33,190 bases of DNA from Bradyrhizobium sp. GTDB lineage: Bacteria; Pseudomonadota; Alphaproteobacteria; Rhizobiales; Xanthobacteraceae. Under the pieces are notes generated by a model. The model saw only the letters and a list, made by a program, of their open reading frames with translations, made no database searches and was not told where the DNA came from. The translations under genes were made by a program, and so were the position numbers. The DNA is taken from NCBI RefSeq assembly GCF_004799445.1, contig NZ_SSNA01000074.1:1-33190 (forward strand). Reading direction: 5' to 3'. Below are positions 7,121-15,976 of the stretch, piece after piece. Each line of letters opens with the position of its first letter. The first letter of the stretch is position 1.

Positions 7121-8188
7121 TCAACCGGTCGGCGCAACACCGGCGCTATCATTCCGCGTTTTTGGATGGCTCTCCGTCACACTGGATGCGACCTGCATGC
7201 TCAGGGGAATAGCGGTGTTGGTGCTGTGATGCGTGAAGGGGCGGTGTTCGGGCGTGCGGTTCCAGGAATTGAGGCTGCCCAGCGCGTCGAGCCAGCCGAG
7301 ATATTGTTCATATCTTGCCTGGGGAAACTCTTCCTCGATCACGCAGCCCAGCGTGATGACGGAAACGGTCTCGGCGCGGGGGGATTGCAGCGAACGCAAA
7401 GCATTCTCGATGGCAAGGGCTCCCTTGCTGTGGCCGACGAGGCGACTGATGCCCGGAACGGCATCGAGGATGGCGTGCACATCGTCGGATGCGGCGCTGC
7501 CGTGCCGAAATACCGGCGCACCGGTCCCGGCCGGAACCCGCCCCGGCGTAGAGCGCGCCAGATCCTTGCCCATCATCGCCAGCGCCGGCGCGAACTTGGC
7601 CAGGAAATTCTGGGTCGCGCTTTGCAGCGCGTCGTACATTCCGAAGCCGAACCAGCCGCCGAACGCCTGCGGCACCACATCCGCCAGCCCGTAGCCAGGG
7701 ACGACCGCCGCCACCGGCTCGCCGATCGCCTTCGAGACGTCCCACGCAAAGGCGACAGCGCCATAGGCCGAACTGCCGACGCCGGTGATGCTCAGGGTAC
7801 GCAGCGTCGCGTCGTCGTCGCTGTTGGCAAAGTCAATGAATTGCCTCATGTCGGGAAACGGCGGACGCACGACGGCGCCAGGCTTTGCGTCGACGATAAT
7901 GATGGAGCCGCTCGGATTGGTCGCCGCAGACAGATCGAGGGTCCGCAGCGGATGCCCCGCGGGCAACGCATCGCGGAACGCGCCCGTATTGATGAGGGTG
8001 TGCTGCGCCAGCAATGTCGTCGTCAACGCGCCGACATCGTAGAACAGCGCATCGAGCGCGGTATTGCCGAGCCGGCAAAGCCGCAGCATCGGCTCGACAA
8101 AGGGCTTCTGCAACTCATAGAGTTTGAGATTGCCGGCAGCCGCGGGCGACAGAGCGGCGGCGATCTGCGGCGATGCTGCGTCCGACAT
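7121..8188 (-). CDS. Alpha/beta-hydrolase-fold (lipase-like) protein
   Basis: 355 residues. The ATG at 8188 has an AAGGA ribosome site about 8 bases away and is preferred to a longer frame that starts at 8260. The nucleophile elbow GHSKG (in LVGHSKGALAIENALRSL, about residue 255-260) fits the GxSxG pattern of esterases and lipases. The 200 residues before it are not a family I can name; they contain VVPGYGLADVVPQAFGGWFGF, a possible lid or cap. No signal peptide is visible, so it is probably cytoplasmic. It lies upstream of the PQQ dehydrogenase on the same strand, within the block bounded by the 74-bp direct repeats. The true substrate is unknown; an acyl ester or polyester is a guess. Confidence 0.65.
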   Translation of the reverse strand: MSDAASPQIAAALSPAAAGNLKLYELQKPFVEPMLRLCRLGNTALDALFYDVGALTTTLLAQHTLINTGAFRDALPAGHPLRTLDLSAATNPSGSIIIVDAKPGAVVRPPFPDMRQFIDFANSDDDATLRTLSITGVGSSAYGAVAFAWDVSKAIGEPVAAVVPGYGLADVVPQAFGGWFGFGMYDALQSATQNFLAKFAPALAMMGKDLARSTPGRVPAGTGAPVFRHGSAASDDVHAILDAVPGISRLVGHSKGALAIENALRSLQSPRAETVSVITLGCVIEEEFPQARYEQYLGWLDALGSLNSWNRTPEHRPFTHHSTNTAIPLSMQVASSVTESHPKTRNDSAGVAPTG

Positions 8189-8281
8189 CAGAGTGTCCTT
8201 CCCTGTCCGGCGATGCAACCTTAGGTCATTTTGCAAGACTATTCGAGTCCGTTGAGCCAACGGAGCGTCTTTGAGCGAAAG

Positions 8282-8335
8282 CCTGCCCCGTACCCGATGT
8301 GTGATGGGGGCCGGCTCACGTCAAGAAGACGTGTC
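8282..8335. repeat. Partial copy of the repeat seen at 1-56
   Basis: Begins with cctgcccc and ends in tcaagaagacgtgtc, matching the order of elements at 1-56 with scattered differences. It stops exactly where the duplicated methyltransferase fragment begins at 8336, which makes this a likely recombination junction. Confidence 0.5.
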
Positions 8336-8409
8336 CCTCGCCACCGCCGGGATGTTCGGTTACGCCGGCGGCAGCGAATGGGGCGTCAGCCATTAGCGGA
8401 TGAAGGCGG
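8336..8409 (+). pseudogene. 74-bp duplicated 3' end of the Cfa-like methyltransferase gene
   Basis: Bases 8336-8409 match 5016-5089 at 73 of 74 positions. The single difference (C at 5076, G at 8396) turns the tyrosine codon TAC into the stop TAG. No start or ribosome site is present, so it cannot be a gene. It is a gene fragment in direct orientation, 3.3 kb from its parent, and the two copies bracket the PQQ dehydrogenase and hydrolase genes. Confidence 0.93.
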
Positions 8410-8418
8410 GGTAATAGT

Positions 8419-8510
8419 CGTCATTGCCTGGTTTGACCCGGCAATCCATCACTTCGAGAAATGCTTTTTGTGAAAATTGATGGATGCGCGGGTCAAGCCC
8501 GCGCATGACG
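8419..8510. repeat. Long imperfect palindrome downstream of suhB-like gene
   Basis: The left arm starts cgtcattgcctggtttgacc and the right arm is its approximate reverse complement, ending gcccgcgcatgacg, with arms of about 33 bases. The right arm holds its own hairpin (atgcgcggg at 8484-8492 with cccgcgcat at 8498-8506). It may help end the long minus-strand transcript, but no strong T run follows. Confidence 0.6.
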
Positions 8511-8527
8511 ATCGCGCTTAACTTGCG

Positions 8528-9322
8528 TCACTTCCCCAGCGGCTTCAAAATCTTCACCAGTTCGGCGTGGATGAATTCGTTGCCGCAGATTACATTGCCG
8601 GTCTTGAGCGGGTCGTCGTCGCCCGCGATCCCGCTGACGATGCCGCCGGCCTCGCGCACCATGATCTGGCCGGCCGCCATGTCCCATGGCTGCAGATTGC
8701 GTTCCCAGTAGCCGTCGAGACGGCCGGCCGCGACGAAGGCCATGTCGAGCGAGGCGGCGCCGAACCGGCGCAGGCCCGCCACCCGGTTCTGGATTTCGGC
8801 CATCTCGAGGCGCGACAGCTCGTGGTCGCCGCGTCCGATATGCGGCAGCCCGCAGGCGACCACGCAATCGTTGAGCTGGCGGCGGCCGGCGACGCGCAGG
8901 CGCTGGTCGTTGAGAAAGGCGCCCTTGCCGCGTTCGGCGATATAGAGTTCGTCGTTGGCGGGATTGTAGATCACGCCGGCGATCACCGTGCCCTCGCGCT
9001 GCAGGCCGATCGAAATCGCAAATTGCGGAATGCCGTGCAGGAAGTTGGTGGTACCGTCGAGCGGATCCACGATCCAGGTGTGGGTCTTGTCATCGCCGGC
9101 GCGAATGCCGCCTTCCTCGCCGATGAAGCCGTAACCCGGCCGTGCCTTGGTGAGGTCGGAGAGCAGCATCTCCTCGGCGCGCCGGTCCGCCATGGTGACG
9201 AAATTGGCGGGCCCTTTCAGCGATACCTGAAGGTTCTCGATCTCGCCGAGGTCGCGCTTGAGGCTGCGGCCGGCGCGGCGCGCGGCCTTGACCATGACGT
9301 TGATGAGGGCTGAATACAGCAT
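8528..9322 (-). CDS. suhB: Inositol-monophosphatase-family phosphatase (SuhB-like)
   Basis: 264 residues, the normal family length. The magnesium-binding motifs are in order: GFIGEEGG (Glu, about 68), then WIVDPLDGTTNF (about 83-94) and PWDMAAGQIMVREAGG near 212. These define a lithium-sensitive sugar-phosphate phosphatase fold. Likely substrates are inositol-1-phosphate or a related sugar phosphate, and some members such as SuhB also act on ribosomal RNA transcription complexes. The usual VTxAD segment reads FVTMADRRAE. It is the last gene of the minus-strand glycolytic run, 108 bases after the Sel1-repeat gene. CysQ or FBPase-type activity is less likely from the DPLDGTTNF form. Confidence 0.88.
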   Translation of the reverse strand: MLYSALINVMVKAARRAGRSLKRDLGEIENLQVSLKGPANFVTMADRRAEEMLLSDLTKARPGYGFIGEEGGIRAGDDKTHTWIVDPLDGTTNFLHGIPQFAISIGLQREGTVIAGVIYNPANDELYIAERGKGAFLNDQRLRVAGRRQLNDCVVACGLPHIGRGDHELSRLEMAEIQNRVAGLRRFGAASLDMAFVAAGRLDGYWERNLQPWDMAAGQIMVREAGGIVSGIAGDDDPLKTGNVICGNEFIHAELVKILKPLGK

Positions 9323-9430
9323 GATCTCGGTTTGCCGTTGCAGGTTCGACGGTGAAGGTGCGCCGCCCCTCTCAAGCGGAGCGGCGAGACATCAGTGGGT
9401 GCCCTGCGGTGGCCGTGGCGTCAAGGCGGA

Positions 9431-10504
9431 TCATCTGGTGCCGAGCCATTTGCGCACGGCGGCTTCGGCCTTGGCGCGGTCCTCGGGGCTCAGGTTTGCC
9501 AGGGCTTCGTCGAGCGCGGGGTCGCCCTTGCCGGCGGTTTTGGCGATCATGTGCCATTTCAGGGCCTCGACCTTGTCGACCGGCGCCCCCTGTCCGCTGG
9601 TCAGCACGCGCGCGAGGCGGTTTTGGGCGATCGGATTGTTCTGCCTGGCGGCCTTGCGCAACAGCGCGACCGCGGCAGGTTCGTTCTTTGGCGTACCGGT
9701 GCCATTAAAAAGTGCGATCGCATATTCGACCTCGGCGTCGACATTGTCGGCAAGGGACGCCGCCTGTAACAGCTGGGCCGCCTTTTCCGGGTCTTTGGCG
9801 ACGCCGGTTCCCTCCTTGTAGAAGGTCGCGAGCGCATATTGCGCTTCGGGATTGCCGGCGTCGGCGGCGAGACGAAGCAATTCGGCCGAGCGTTTGACGT
9901 CCTGCGGCAGCGTCTGTCCGTCGAGATAGAGCAGCGCCAGATTGTAGGCCGCCTTGGGGTTGCCGAGCTTGGCCGAGGAGGCCAGCAGTTTGACGGCTTC
10001 CTCGCGATTGACCGGACCGCCGCGGCCGGCGAGGCGAAGCATCGCCAGTTCGAACATGGCCTCGCGGTCACCGGCATCGGCGGCGCGCCTGTACCATGCG
10101 GCCGCTTTCGCATCGTCGCGCTTGACGCCGAACGCATTGGCGTAGAGCTCGCCGAGCATCGTCATCGCCTTGGGATCGCCATTGTCCTGGGCGCGCCTGG
10201 TCGCGAGATCGAAGGTGGTCTTGTACATGCCGCGCTGATAGGCGCCGTACACCAGATCGACATTGGGATCGTCAGGCGTGGGCGCCGGAGTGACCGTCGC
10301 GGTCGGCGCCGGAGTGGCCGCGGGATTCGCCGGCGCGGCGGGCTTTGTGACGATGGCATGCGGCTTTGCTTTCGGCTTGGCGGCCGGCTTGCTCGAAGGC
10401 GGCGGCGTCTGCGCCGCCGGCGGCGCCAGCGACATCTGCGCCGTCGCATTGACCGTCAAGATCGGAAAACTTGCGAGCACCAGGATCGGACGCAGGATCT
10501 TCAT
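9431..10504 (-). CDS. Secreted Sel1/TPR-repeat protein
   Basis: 357 residues. Residues 1-23 (MKILRPILVLASFPILTVNA-TAQ) are a signal peptide with an AxA-like site. Residues about 25-80 are a Pro/Ala/Lys-rich linker, consistent with a periplasmic, wall-spanning spacer. From about residue 85 there are seven or so Sel1-type repeats of 36 residues, shown by blocks such as DREAMFELAMLRLAGRGGP, NPKAAYNLALLYLDG and NPEAQYALATFYKEG. Sel1 repeats form helical scaffolds for protein binding; many alphaproteobacterial members act in envelope or exopolysaccharide control. It starts a few bases after the ThiE-like gene and is probably co-transcribed with it. No enzyme activity is expected. Confidence 0.85.
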   Translation of the reverse strand: MKILRPILVLASFPILTVNATAQMSLAPPAAQTPPPSSKPAAKPKAKPHAIVTKPAAPANPAATPAPTATVTPAPTPDDPNVDLVYGAYQRGMYKTTFDLATRRAQDNGDPKAMTMLGELYANAFGVKRDDAKAAAWYRRAADAGDREAMFELAMLRLAGRGGPVNREEAVKLLASSAKLGNPKAAYNLALLYLDGQTLPQDVKRSAELLRLAADAGNPEAQYALATFYKEGTGVAKDPEKAAQLLQAASLADNVDAEVEYAIALFNGTGTPKNEPAAVALLRKAARQNNPIAQNRLARVLTSGQGAPVDKVEALKWHMIAKTAGKGDPALDEALANLSPEDRAKAEAAVRKWLGTR

Positions 10505-10512
10505 TTCCAGCG

Positions 10513-11193
10513 TTATCCCTGCTCGGCTTTGGCTTTTCCGGACCCCGCGGCGTGCGCCTGCCGGATCGTCCGCCCGGCCTCCTTCAGTGCCGCCGCCGCG
10601 CCACGCGGATCGGCCCAGATGAAATCGCCGACCAGCACGAAATCCGCGCCGGCGGCGGCGAATTCAGAGGCTTCATCGCGCGACCCCGCAAAGCCGACGC
10701 AGGGCGGCTCGAACAGCTCATCCCACCACTGCAGGCGTTCGCAGATCGCCTCGACCGACGGCCGTTGCCCGCTGGCGTCGGGCTCGCCGAACAGCACGTA
10801 ATCCGCGCCCAGTTCGCCCGCCGCCATCGAATCGTGCCGTGTCGTCAGCCCGCCGACCCCGGCGATGCGGTCGGGTTTCAAGGTCGGCAGCGCATCCTGC
10901 AGGGCTTCGATCCCGGTCAGATGCGCACCATCGGCGCCGGCGCGCGCGACCAGTTCGGCATGGCCATCGAGCAACAGCGCCGCGCCCTGGTTCTGGACCG
11001 CGGGCGCCAGCGCCTTGATGCGCGAGATCATGGTGCGCAGGTCGGTCGGCTTGAGCCGCAGCAGCACGGCGGCGACATCGGCTTCCGCCAGCAGACGCGG
11101 AAGGAGCGCCAGCAGGTCTTTCGGATCATCCACCTCAGGCGTCGCGAGGTAGAGACGCGGCAGGGGACGCTGCGGTGCAGGGTTGGTGGCCAA
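10513..11193 (-). CDS. ThiE-like (thiamine phosphate synthase family) protein, divergent
   Basis: About 226 residues if translation starts at the TTG at 11193, one base after the aldolase stop (TAG-A-TTG) with a GAAGGCGAG ribosome site; an upstream TTG at 11247 would overlap the aldolase. The TIM-barrel outline of ThiE is present: VLLRLKPTDLR, then GADGAHL, AGVGGLTTRHDSMAAGELGADYVLFGE and GFAGSRDEASEFAAAGADFVLVGD. Several synthase hallmarks are altered: the IND segment reads LLLDG, and the GxHLGQ motif reads GAHLTG. No other thiamine gene is nearby, and coupling to an aldolase is unusual for ThiE. It may be a paralogue with a different phosphate ligand. I leave the gene symbol empty for that reason. 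Confidence 0.7.
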   Translation of the reverse strand: MATNPAPQRPLPRLYLATPEVDDPKDLLALLPRLLAEADVAAVLLRLKPTDLRTMISRIKALAPAVQNQGAALLLDGHAELVARAGADGAHLTGIEALQDALPTLKPDRIAGVGGLTTRHDSMAAGELGADYVLFGEPDASGQRPSVEAICERLQWWDELFEPPCVGFAGSRDEASEFAAAGADFVLVGDFIWADPRGAAAALKEAGRTIRQAHAAGSGKAKAEQG

Positions 11194-11194
11194 T

Positions 11195-12241
11195 CTATCT
11201 CGCCTTCCCGGTTTCCAGTTCGGCCTTCCATTCGCCCTTGCTCGCAAGCGAATTCATCCGCGCGCGGTGGTTGAATGCAAGCTGGCCCGCGGCGACATTC
11301 TCGGCCTTGCCCGACCACGCCTTCTGCGGCGCCGCCTGCAGCGCGCGGCCATAGGAAAAGCTGAGACGCCACGGCAGGTTGCCGATCCGATTCATGGCGT
11401 CAAGATGCGCGGTGGCGTCCTCGTCGGACTGGCCGCCGGAGAGAAAGGCAATGCCGGGTACCGCGGCGGGAACGCAAGCCTTCAACAGCCGAATGGTTTT
11501 CTCCGCGACCTCTGCGACGGAGGCTTGCTTGGAGCTTTTCTTGCCGGCAATGGCCATGTTGGGTTTCAGGATCATGCCTTCCAGCGCGACGCGCTGAATC
11601 CGCAGCTCCTGAAACGTCTTGTTGAGCACGCGCTGCGTCACTTCATAGCAGCGCTCGATGTCGTGATCGCCGTCCATCAGGACTTCCGGCTCGACGATCG
11701 GCACGATCTGGGCGGCCTGGCACAGCGCCGCGTAACGCGCCAGCGCGTGGGCATTGACGTGGATCGCGGTCATGGTCGGGATTTTCGGGCCGCCAGTGCC
11801 CGAGCCGCCGATGTCGATCACCGCGCGCCATTTGGCGAAGCGCGCGCCGGAATCGTAATATTTCTTCAGGCGCGCGGCGAGATTGTCCAGCCCGGCGGTG
11901 ACCAGTTCACCCGGACAACCCGGCAAGGCCTGCGTGCCCTCATCGACCTTGATGCCGGGGATCGCGCCGGCCTGTTCGATCAGCCTGACGAGCGGCGTGC
12001 CATCCTTGGCGTTTTGCCAGAAGGTCTCGTCGTAGAGGATGACGCCGGAGATGTACTGCGCCATCGCCTCAGTGGAACGAAACAGCATTTCGCGATAGTC
12101 GCGGCGCGACTCCTCGGTCGATACCACGTTGATGGCGTCGAAGCGCTTTTTGATGGTGCCGGAGGATTCGTCGGCGGCGAGCAGGCCCTTGCCCGGTGCA
12201 ACCATGGCCAGGGCGACCTTGTTGAGATCGGCGAGATTCAT
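11195..12241 (-). CDS. Fructose-bisphosphate aldolase, class I
   Basis: 348 residues from the ATG at 12241, which has a GAAAGAGG ribosome site; longer frames to 12343 run through the intergenic spacer. This is the animal/plant-type class I aldolase that works through a Schiff base. Visible motifs are GKGLLAADESSGTIKKRFDA near the N-terminus, SGVILYDETF, the lysine-bearing LEGMILKPNM (about residue 195), and FLSGGQSDEDATAHLDAMNR near the C-terminus. It splits fructose-1,6-bisphosphate into two triose phosphates, or joins them in gluconeogenesis and the Calvin cycle. It lies directly downstream of a class II aldolase gene on the same strand, giving metal-dependent and metal-independent forms in one cluster. 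Confidence 0.93.
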   Translation of the reverse strand: MNLADLNKVALAMVAPGKGLLAADESSGTIKKRFDAINVVSTEESRRDYREMLFRSTEAMAQYISGVILYDETFWQNAKDGTPLVRLIEQAGAIPGIKVDEGTQALPGCPGELVTAGLDNLAARLKKYYDSGARFAKWRAVIDIGGSGTGGPKIPTMTAIHVNAHALARYAALCQAAQIVPIVEPEVLMDGDHDIERCYEVTQRVLNKTFQELRIQRVALEGMILKPNMAIAGKKSSKQASVAEVAEKTIRLLKACVPAAVPGIAFLSGGQSDEDATAHLDAMNRIGNLPWRLSFSYGRALQAAPQKAWSGKAENVAAGQLAFNHRARMNSLASKGEWKAELETGKAR

Positions 12242-12310
12242 CGGGGCCTCTTTCCGAAAAAGCGCGATATCCTTGCGAGCCAAACTAGACGGTTCTCGGG
12301 CAACGACCAA

Positions 12311-12351
12311 GCAAACGAGCAAACGCTCAAAGCAAACGGTCAACGCAAACG
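12311..12351. promoter_or_regulatory. Four GCAAACG repeats upstream of class I aldolase
   Basis: GCAAACG occurs at 12311, 12319, 12332 and 12345, with steps of 8, 13 and 13 bases. The cluster lies 70-110 bases upstream of the class I aldolase ATG, between the two aldolase genes. It may be an operator array or a simple-sequence expansion; I know of no regulator with this site. Confidence 0.35.
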
Positions 12352-12413
12352 TTCAAAATCAAAATGCGGGGGCCGCGCGGAGGCCAGCTTGCCCGGCCGG
12401 CGCGGGCCCGCCT

Positions 12414-13481
12414 TCACGCGATTTTCGGATCGAGCTCACCCTTGACGTAACGCTTCGCCATCTCGGCGGTGGTCAGCACCTTCTTGATCTTGCCGGCTTG
12501 CCCTGCGGTATTGAACTCCTGCAGCCTTTGTTTGCAGAGCTTGGCCATCGCCTCCATCGCCGGCTTGAGATATTTGCGCGGATCGAATTCCTCCGGATTG
12601 TCGTGCAGCACCTTTCGGATTTGTCCGGTCATCGCCATGCGGTTGTCGGTGTCGATGTTGATCTTGCGCACGCCGTTCTTGATGCCGCGCTGGATCTCGG
12701 AAACCGGCACGCCCCAGGTCGGCTTCATCTTGCCGCCATTGGCGTTGATGATGTCCTGCAGGTCCTGCGGCACCGAGGACGACCCGTGCATCACCAGATG
12801 CATGTTCGGCAGCTTGCGGTGGATTTCCTCGATCACGTTCATGGCCAGAATGTCGCCGTCCGGCTTGCGGGTGAATTTGTAGGCGCCGTGCGAGGTTCCC
12901 ATCGCGATCGCCAGCGCGTCGACTTTTGTCTCTTTGACGAACTTGACCGCCTCGTCCGGGTTGGTGAGCAGCTGGTCGTGCGACAGCTTGCCCTCGGCGC
13001 CGTGGCCGTCTTCCTTGTCGCCCATGCCGGTCTCGAGCGAACCGAGCACGCCGAGTTCGCCCTCCACCGAGATGCCGCCGAGATGGGCCATGTCGGTGAC
13101 GGTCTTGGTGACGCCGACATTATAATCCCAGTCGGCGGCGGTCTTGCCGTCGGCTTTCAGCGAGCCGTCCATCATGACAGAGGTGAAGCCGGCCTGGATC
13201 GCGGTCATGCAGGTATCGGGTCCGTTGCCGTGATCCAAATGCACGCAGACCGGAATCTGCGGATAGATTTCGGTGACCGCATCCATCATGTGCTTGAGCA
13301 TAATGTCATTGGCGTAGGACCGCGCGCCGCGCGAGGCCTGGATGATCACAGGCGCGTCCAGCGAGGAGGCGGCTTCCATGATGGCGAGCGCCTGTTCCAT
13401 GTTGTTGATGTTGAAGGCCGGCACGCCGTAGTCGTGCTCCGCCGCGTGGTCGAGCAATTGACGCAACGTGATCCGAGCCAT
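12414..13481 (-). CDS. fba: Fructose-bisphosphate aldolase, class II (Calvin-cycle subtype)
   Basis: 355 residues from [20 protein letters not shown] at 13481; a longer frame to 13526 has no ribosome support. The zinc-dependent class II motifs are present: [13 protein letters not shown] (zinc histidine and catalytic aspartate, about 80-92), [13 protein letters not shown] (about 135-147), [10 protein letters not shown] (zinc histidine, about 232) and [16 protein letters not shown] (about 272). The loop [13 protein letters not shown] and overall length fit the CbbA-like subtype found with Calvin-cycle genes. It catalyses cleavage or formation of fructose-1,6-bisphosphate and can also act on sedoheptulose bisphosphate. 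Downstream of pgk, on the same strand, with a 134-base gap. Confidence 0.94.
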   Translation of the reverse strand: MARITLRQLLDHAAEHDYGVPAFNINNMEQALAIMEAASSLDAPVIIQASRGARSYANDIMLKHMMDAVTEIYPQIPVCVHLDHGNGPDTCMTAIQAGFTSVMMDGSLKADGKTAADWDYNVGVTKTVTDMAHLGGISVEGELGVLGSLETGMGDKEDGHGAEGKLSHDQLLTNPDEAVKFVKETKVDALAIAMGTSHGAYKFTRKPDGDILAMNVIEEIHRKLPNMHLVMHGSSSVPQDLQDIINANGGKMKPTWGVPVSEIQRGIKNGVRKINIDTDNRMAMTGQIRKVLHDNPEEFDPRKYLKPAMEAMAKLCKQRLQEFNTAGQAGKIKKVLTTAEMAKRYVKGELDPKIA

Positions 13482-13615
13482 GGGTCCTGTTCTCCGTGTT
13501 GGGGCTTCGCCGCCCGATCCGGTCAAAATCTTTTATAGCGCATGATCTCCGCGCAAACGCTTTCGCGTTTGTCGCGAGGGAAAACCGGTTCCCCCTTTTC
13601 CGGATCACGCTCAAT

Positions 13616-14812
13616 CTAGCGTATTCTCAAAACCTCGACACCGGGCAACGGTTTGCCTTCCATCCATTCGAGGAACGCGCCGCCCGCGGTCGAAACATAG
13701 GTGAAATCGCCGGCGACGCCGGCCAGGTTGAGCGCCGCCACGGTGTCGCCGCCGCCGGCGACCGAGATCAGCTTCTTCGCCCTGGTTCGTTCGGCCGCGT
13801 GCCTTGCCGCCACCATGGTGCCGCGGTCGAACGGCGTCATCTCGAAGGCGCCGAGCGGGCCGTTCCAGACCAGCGTCGCGGCGTCGTCGATCGCCGCGCG
13901 GATTCGCGCCACCGACTGCGGCCCGACATCGAGGATCATGCCGTCGGCGGGAATCGCATCGATGCCGTAGGCATGCGACGGCGAATTGGCCGCGAACTGA
14001 AACGCCACCACCGCATCCACCGGAAGGATGATGGCACAATTGGCGGCTTCCGCCTTTTCGAAGATCCGCAGCGCGGTCGCCGCGAGATCCTTTTCCGCCA
14101 GCGACTTGCCGATGCCGACGCCTTGCGCATGCAGGAACGTGTTGGCCATGCCGCCGCCGATCACCAGTGCGTCGACCTTGCTGACGAGATTTTCCAACAG
14201 GTCGATCTTGGTGGAGACCTTGGCGCCGCCGATGATCGCGATCACCGGTTTGGTCGGCGCTTCCAGCGCCTTGTTCAGCGCGTCAAGCTCGGCCTGCATG
14301 GTCCGCCCGGCATAGGCCGGCAGTTTGTGGCCGAGGCCTTCGGTCGAAGCGTGCGCGCGGTGCGCCGCTGAGAAGGCGTCGTTGACCCAGATGTCGCCGA
14401 GTTTCGCCAGTTCGGCGACAAAGCCCGGGTCGTTGTTTTCTTCCTCTTTATGGAAGCGGGTGTTTTCCAGGCAGAGGATGTCGCCGTCCTGCATCGCGGC
14501 AATGGCCTTGGCGGCGACGTCGCCGATGCAGTCCGCGGCGAAAGCGACCGGCTTCTTGATCACCTGCGACAGTGCGGCCGCGACCGGCTTCAGCGAATCC
14601 TTGTCGTCGCGTCCCTTGGGCCGGCCGAAATGCGCGAGCAGGATCACCTTGCCGCCCTTGCCGGAAATCTCGAGGATGGTGGGCGCAATGCGCTCGAGCC
14701 GGGTCAGGTCGGTGACGTGGCCGTGTTCCATCGGAACGTTGAGATCGACGCGCAGCAGCACGCGCTTGCCCTTCACGTCGACGTCATCGAGGGTGCGGAA
14801 TGATTTTGTCAT
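13616..14812 (-). CDS. pgk: Phosphoglycerate kinase
   Basis: 398 residues, the normal length. It transfers the phosphate of 1,3-bisphosphoglycerate to ADP in glycolysis, and runs in reverse in the Calvin cycle. Motifs are in order: [16 protein letters not shown] at the N-terminus, [28 protein letters not shown], then [16 protein letters not shown] and [14 protein letters not shown], and the C-terminal [20 protein letters not shown] nucleotide loop. The ATG at 14812 is nine bases downstream of AAGAG. It is read after gap, across a 125-base spacer holding a strong hairpin repeat, and is followed by the class II aldolase. Confidence 0.97.
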   Translation of the reverse strand: MTKSFRTLDDVDVKGKRVLLRVDLNVPMEHGHVTDLTRLERIAPTILEISGKGGKVILLAHFGRPKGRDDKDSLKPVAAALSQVIKKPVAFAADCIGDVAAKAIAAMQDGDILCLENTRFHKEEENNDPGFVAELAKLGDIWVNDAFSAAHRAHASTEGLGHKLPAYAGRTMQAELDALNKALEAPTKPVIAIIGGAKVSTKIDLLENLVSKVDALVIGGGMANTFLHAQGVGIGKSLAEKDLAATALRIFEKAEAANCAIILPVDAVVAFQFAANSPSHAYGIDAIPADGMILDVGPQSVARIRAAIDDAATLVWNGPLGAFEMTPFDRGTMVAARHAAERTRAKKLISVAGGGDTVAALNLAGVAGDFTYVSTAGGAFLEWMEGKPLPGVEVLRIR

Positions 14813-14821
14813 TTCGGGCTC

Positions 14822-14930
14822 TTGTCCTGGGCGCTGCGCAGCGCAAAGCGATGCGCTGCAGAACCGGGACCCATGTTTGTTGGTCCCGGCTCAGCGGTGC
14901 AGCGTCAAGACGCTGCACCGCGTCCGGGAC
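14822..14930. repeat. Hairpin repeat between gap and pgk
   Basis: The spacer holds ccgggacc/ggtcccgg arms around 14875-14889 and a perfect 13-base stem with a two-base loop (gcggtgcagcgtc at 14894-14906, gacgctgcaccgc at 14909-14921). This repeat type is frequent in Bradyrhizobium intergenic DNA. Inside the operon it could act as a partial terminator or protect the upstream gap message from decay. Confidence 0.65.
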
Positions 14931-14937
14931 ATGAGAC

Positions 14938-15945
14938 TTACAGCAGCTTACCCATCGCCACGGCGGTATCGGCCATGCGGTTGGAAAAGCCCCATTCGTT
15001 GTCGTACCACGACATCACCCGCACCAGCGTGCCGTTCTGCACCTTGGTCTGGTCCATGTGGAACGTGGAGGAATGCGGGTCGTGGTTGAAGTCGATCGAG
15101 ACGTTGGGCGCGGTGGTGTAGCCGAGGATGCCCTTCATCTGCTGCTCGGAGGCGCGCTTCATTGCCTCGTTGATTTCCTTGATGTCGGTCTTGCGCGAAG
15201 CCACGATCTTCAGGTCGATCACCGAGACGTTCGGGGTGGGAACGCGGATCGCGACGCCGTCGAGCTTGCCCATCAGTTCCGGCAGCACCAGGCCGATCGC
15301 CTTGGCCGCGCCCGTCGAGGTCGGAATCATCGACAGCGCCGCGGCGCGGCCGCGATAGAGATCCTTGTGCAGGGTGTCGAGCGTCGGCTGGTCGCCGGTA
15401 TAGGCGTGGATCGTGGTCATGAAGCCGGTCTCGATGCCGACGGTGTCGTTCAGCACTTTGGCCACCGGCGCGAGGCAGTTGGTGGTGCAGGAACCGTTGG
15501 AGACGACGAGATGATCCTTGGTCAGTTTGTCGTGGTTGACGCCGAACACGATGGTCGCATCGGCGTTTTCGGCCGGGGCCGAGACCAGCACGCGCTTGGC
15601 GCCGGCGGTCAGGTGCAGGGCCGCCTTGTCCCTCGCCGTGAAGATGCCGGTGCATTCCAGCGCGATGTCGACGCCGAGTTGCTTCCACGGCAGCTTGGCG
15701 GGATCGCGCTCGGCGGAAACCTTGATCTTGCCGTTGCCGAGGCTGATCGAATCGCCGTCGATCGTCACGGTGCCGGGGAACCGGCCGTGCACGGAATCGA
15801 AGCGCAGCAGATGGGCGTTGGTCTCGACCGGGCCGAGATCGTTGATCCCGACCACCTCGATATCCCTGCGGCCGGATTCGGCGATCGCCCGCAGCACGTT
15901 GCGGCCGATGCGGCCAAACCCGTTGATCGCGACCCGGACTACCAT
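14938..15945 (-). CDS. gap: Glyceraldehyde-3-phosphate dehydrogenase, type I
   Basis: 335 residues, starting at an ATG with a strong AGAGGAG ribosome site. It oxidises and phosphorylates glyceraldehyde-3-phosphate to 1,3-bisphosphoglycerate. The N-terminal [17 protein letters not shown] is the dinucleotide-binding loop. The catalytic cysteine lies in [12 protein letters not shown] (about 151-162; the usual SNASC has Gly for Ala), with the partner histidine in [10 protein letters not shown] (about 178-187). [20 protein letters not shown] and [13 protein letters not shown] complete the signature. The acid residue after strand 2 (INDLG) suggests NAD use, although dual use cannot be excluded. It follows tkt by about 155 bases on the same strand. 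Confidence 0.97.
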   Translation of the reverse strand: MVVRVAINGFGRIGRNVLRAIAESGRRDIEVVGINDLGPVETNAHLLRFDSVHGRFPGTVTIDGDSISLGNGKIKVSAERDPAKLPWKQLGVDIALECTGIFTARDKAALHLTAGAKRVLVSAPAENADATIVFGVNHDKLTKDHLVVSNGSCTTNCLAPVAKVLNDTVGIETGFMTTIHAYTGDQPTLDTLHKDLYRGRAAALSMIPTSTGAAKAIGLVLPELMGKLDGVAIRVPTPNVSVIDLKIVASRKTDIKEINEAMKRASEQQMKGILGYTTAPNVSIDFNHDPHSSTFHMDQTKVQNGTLVRVMSWYDNEWGFSNRMADTAVAMGKLL

Positions 15946-15976
15946 GCTCGTTTCTCCTCTAAAGCTGATGTCATCC

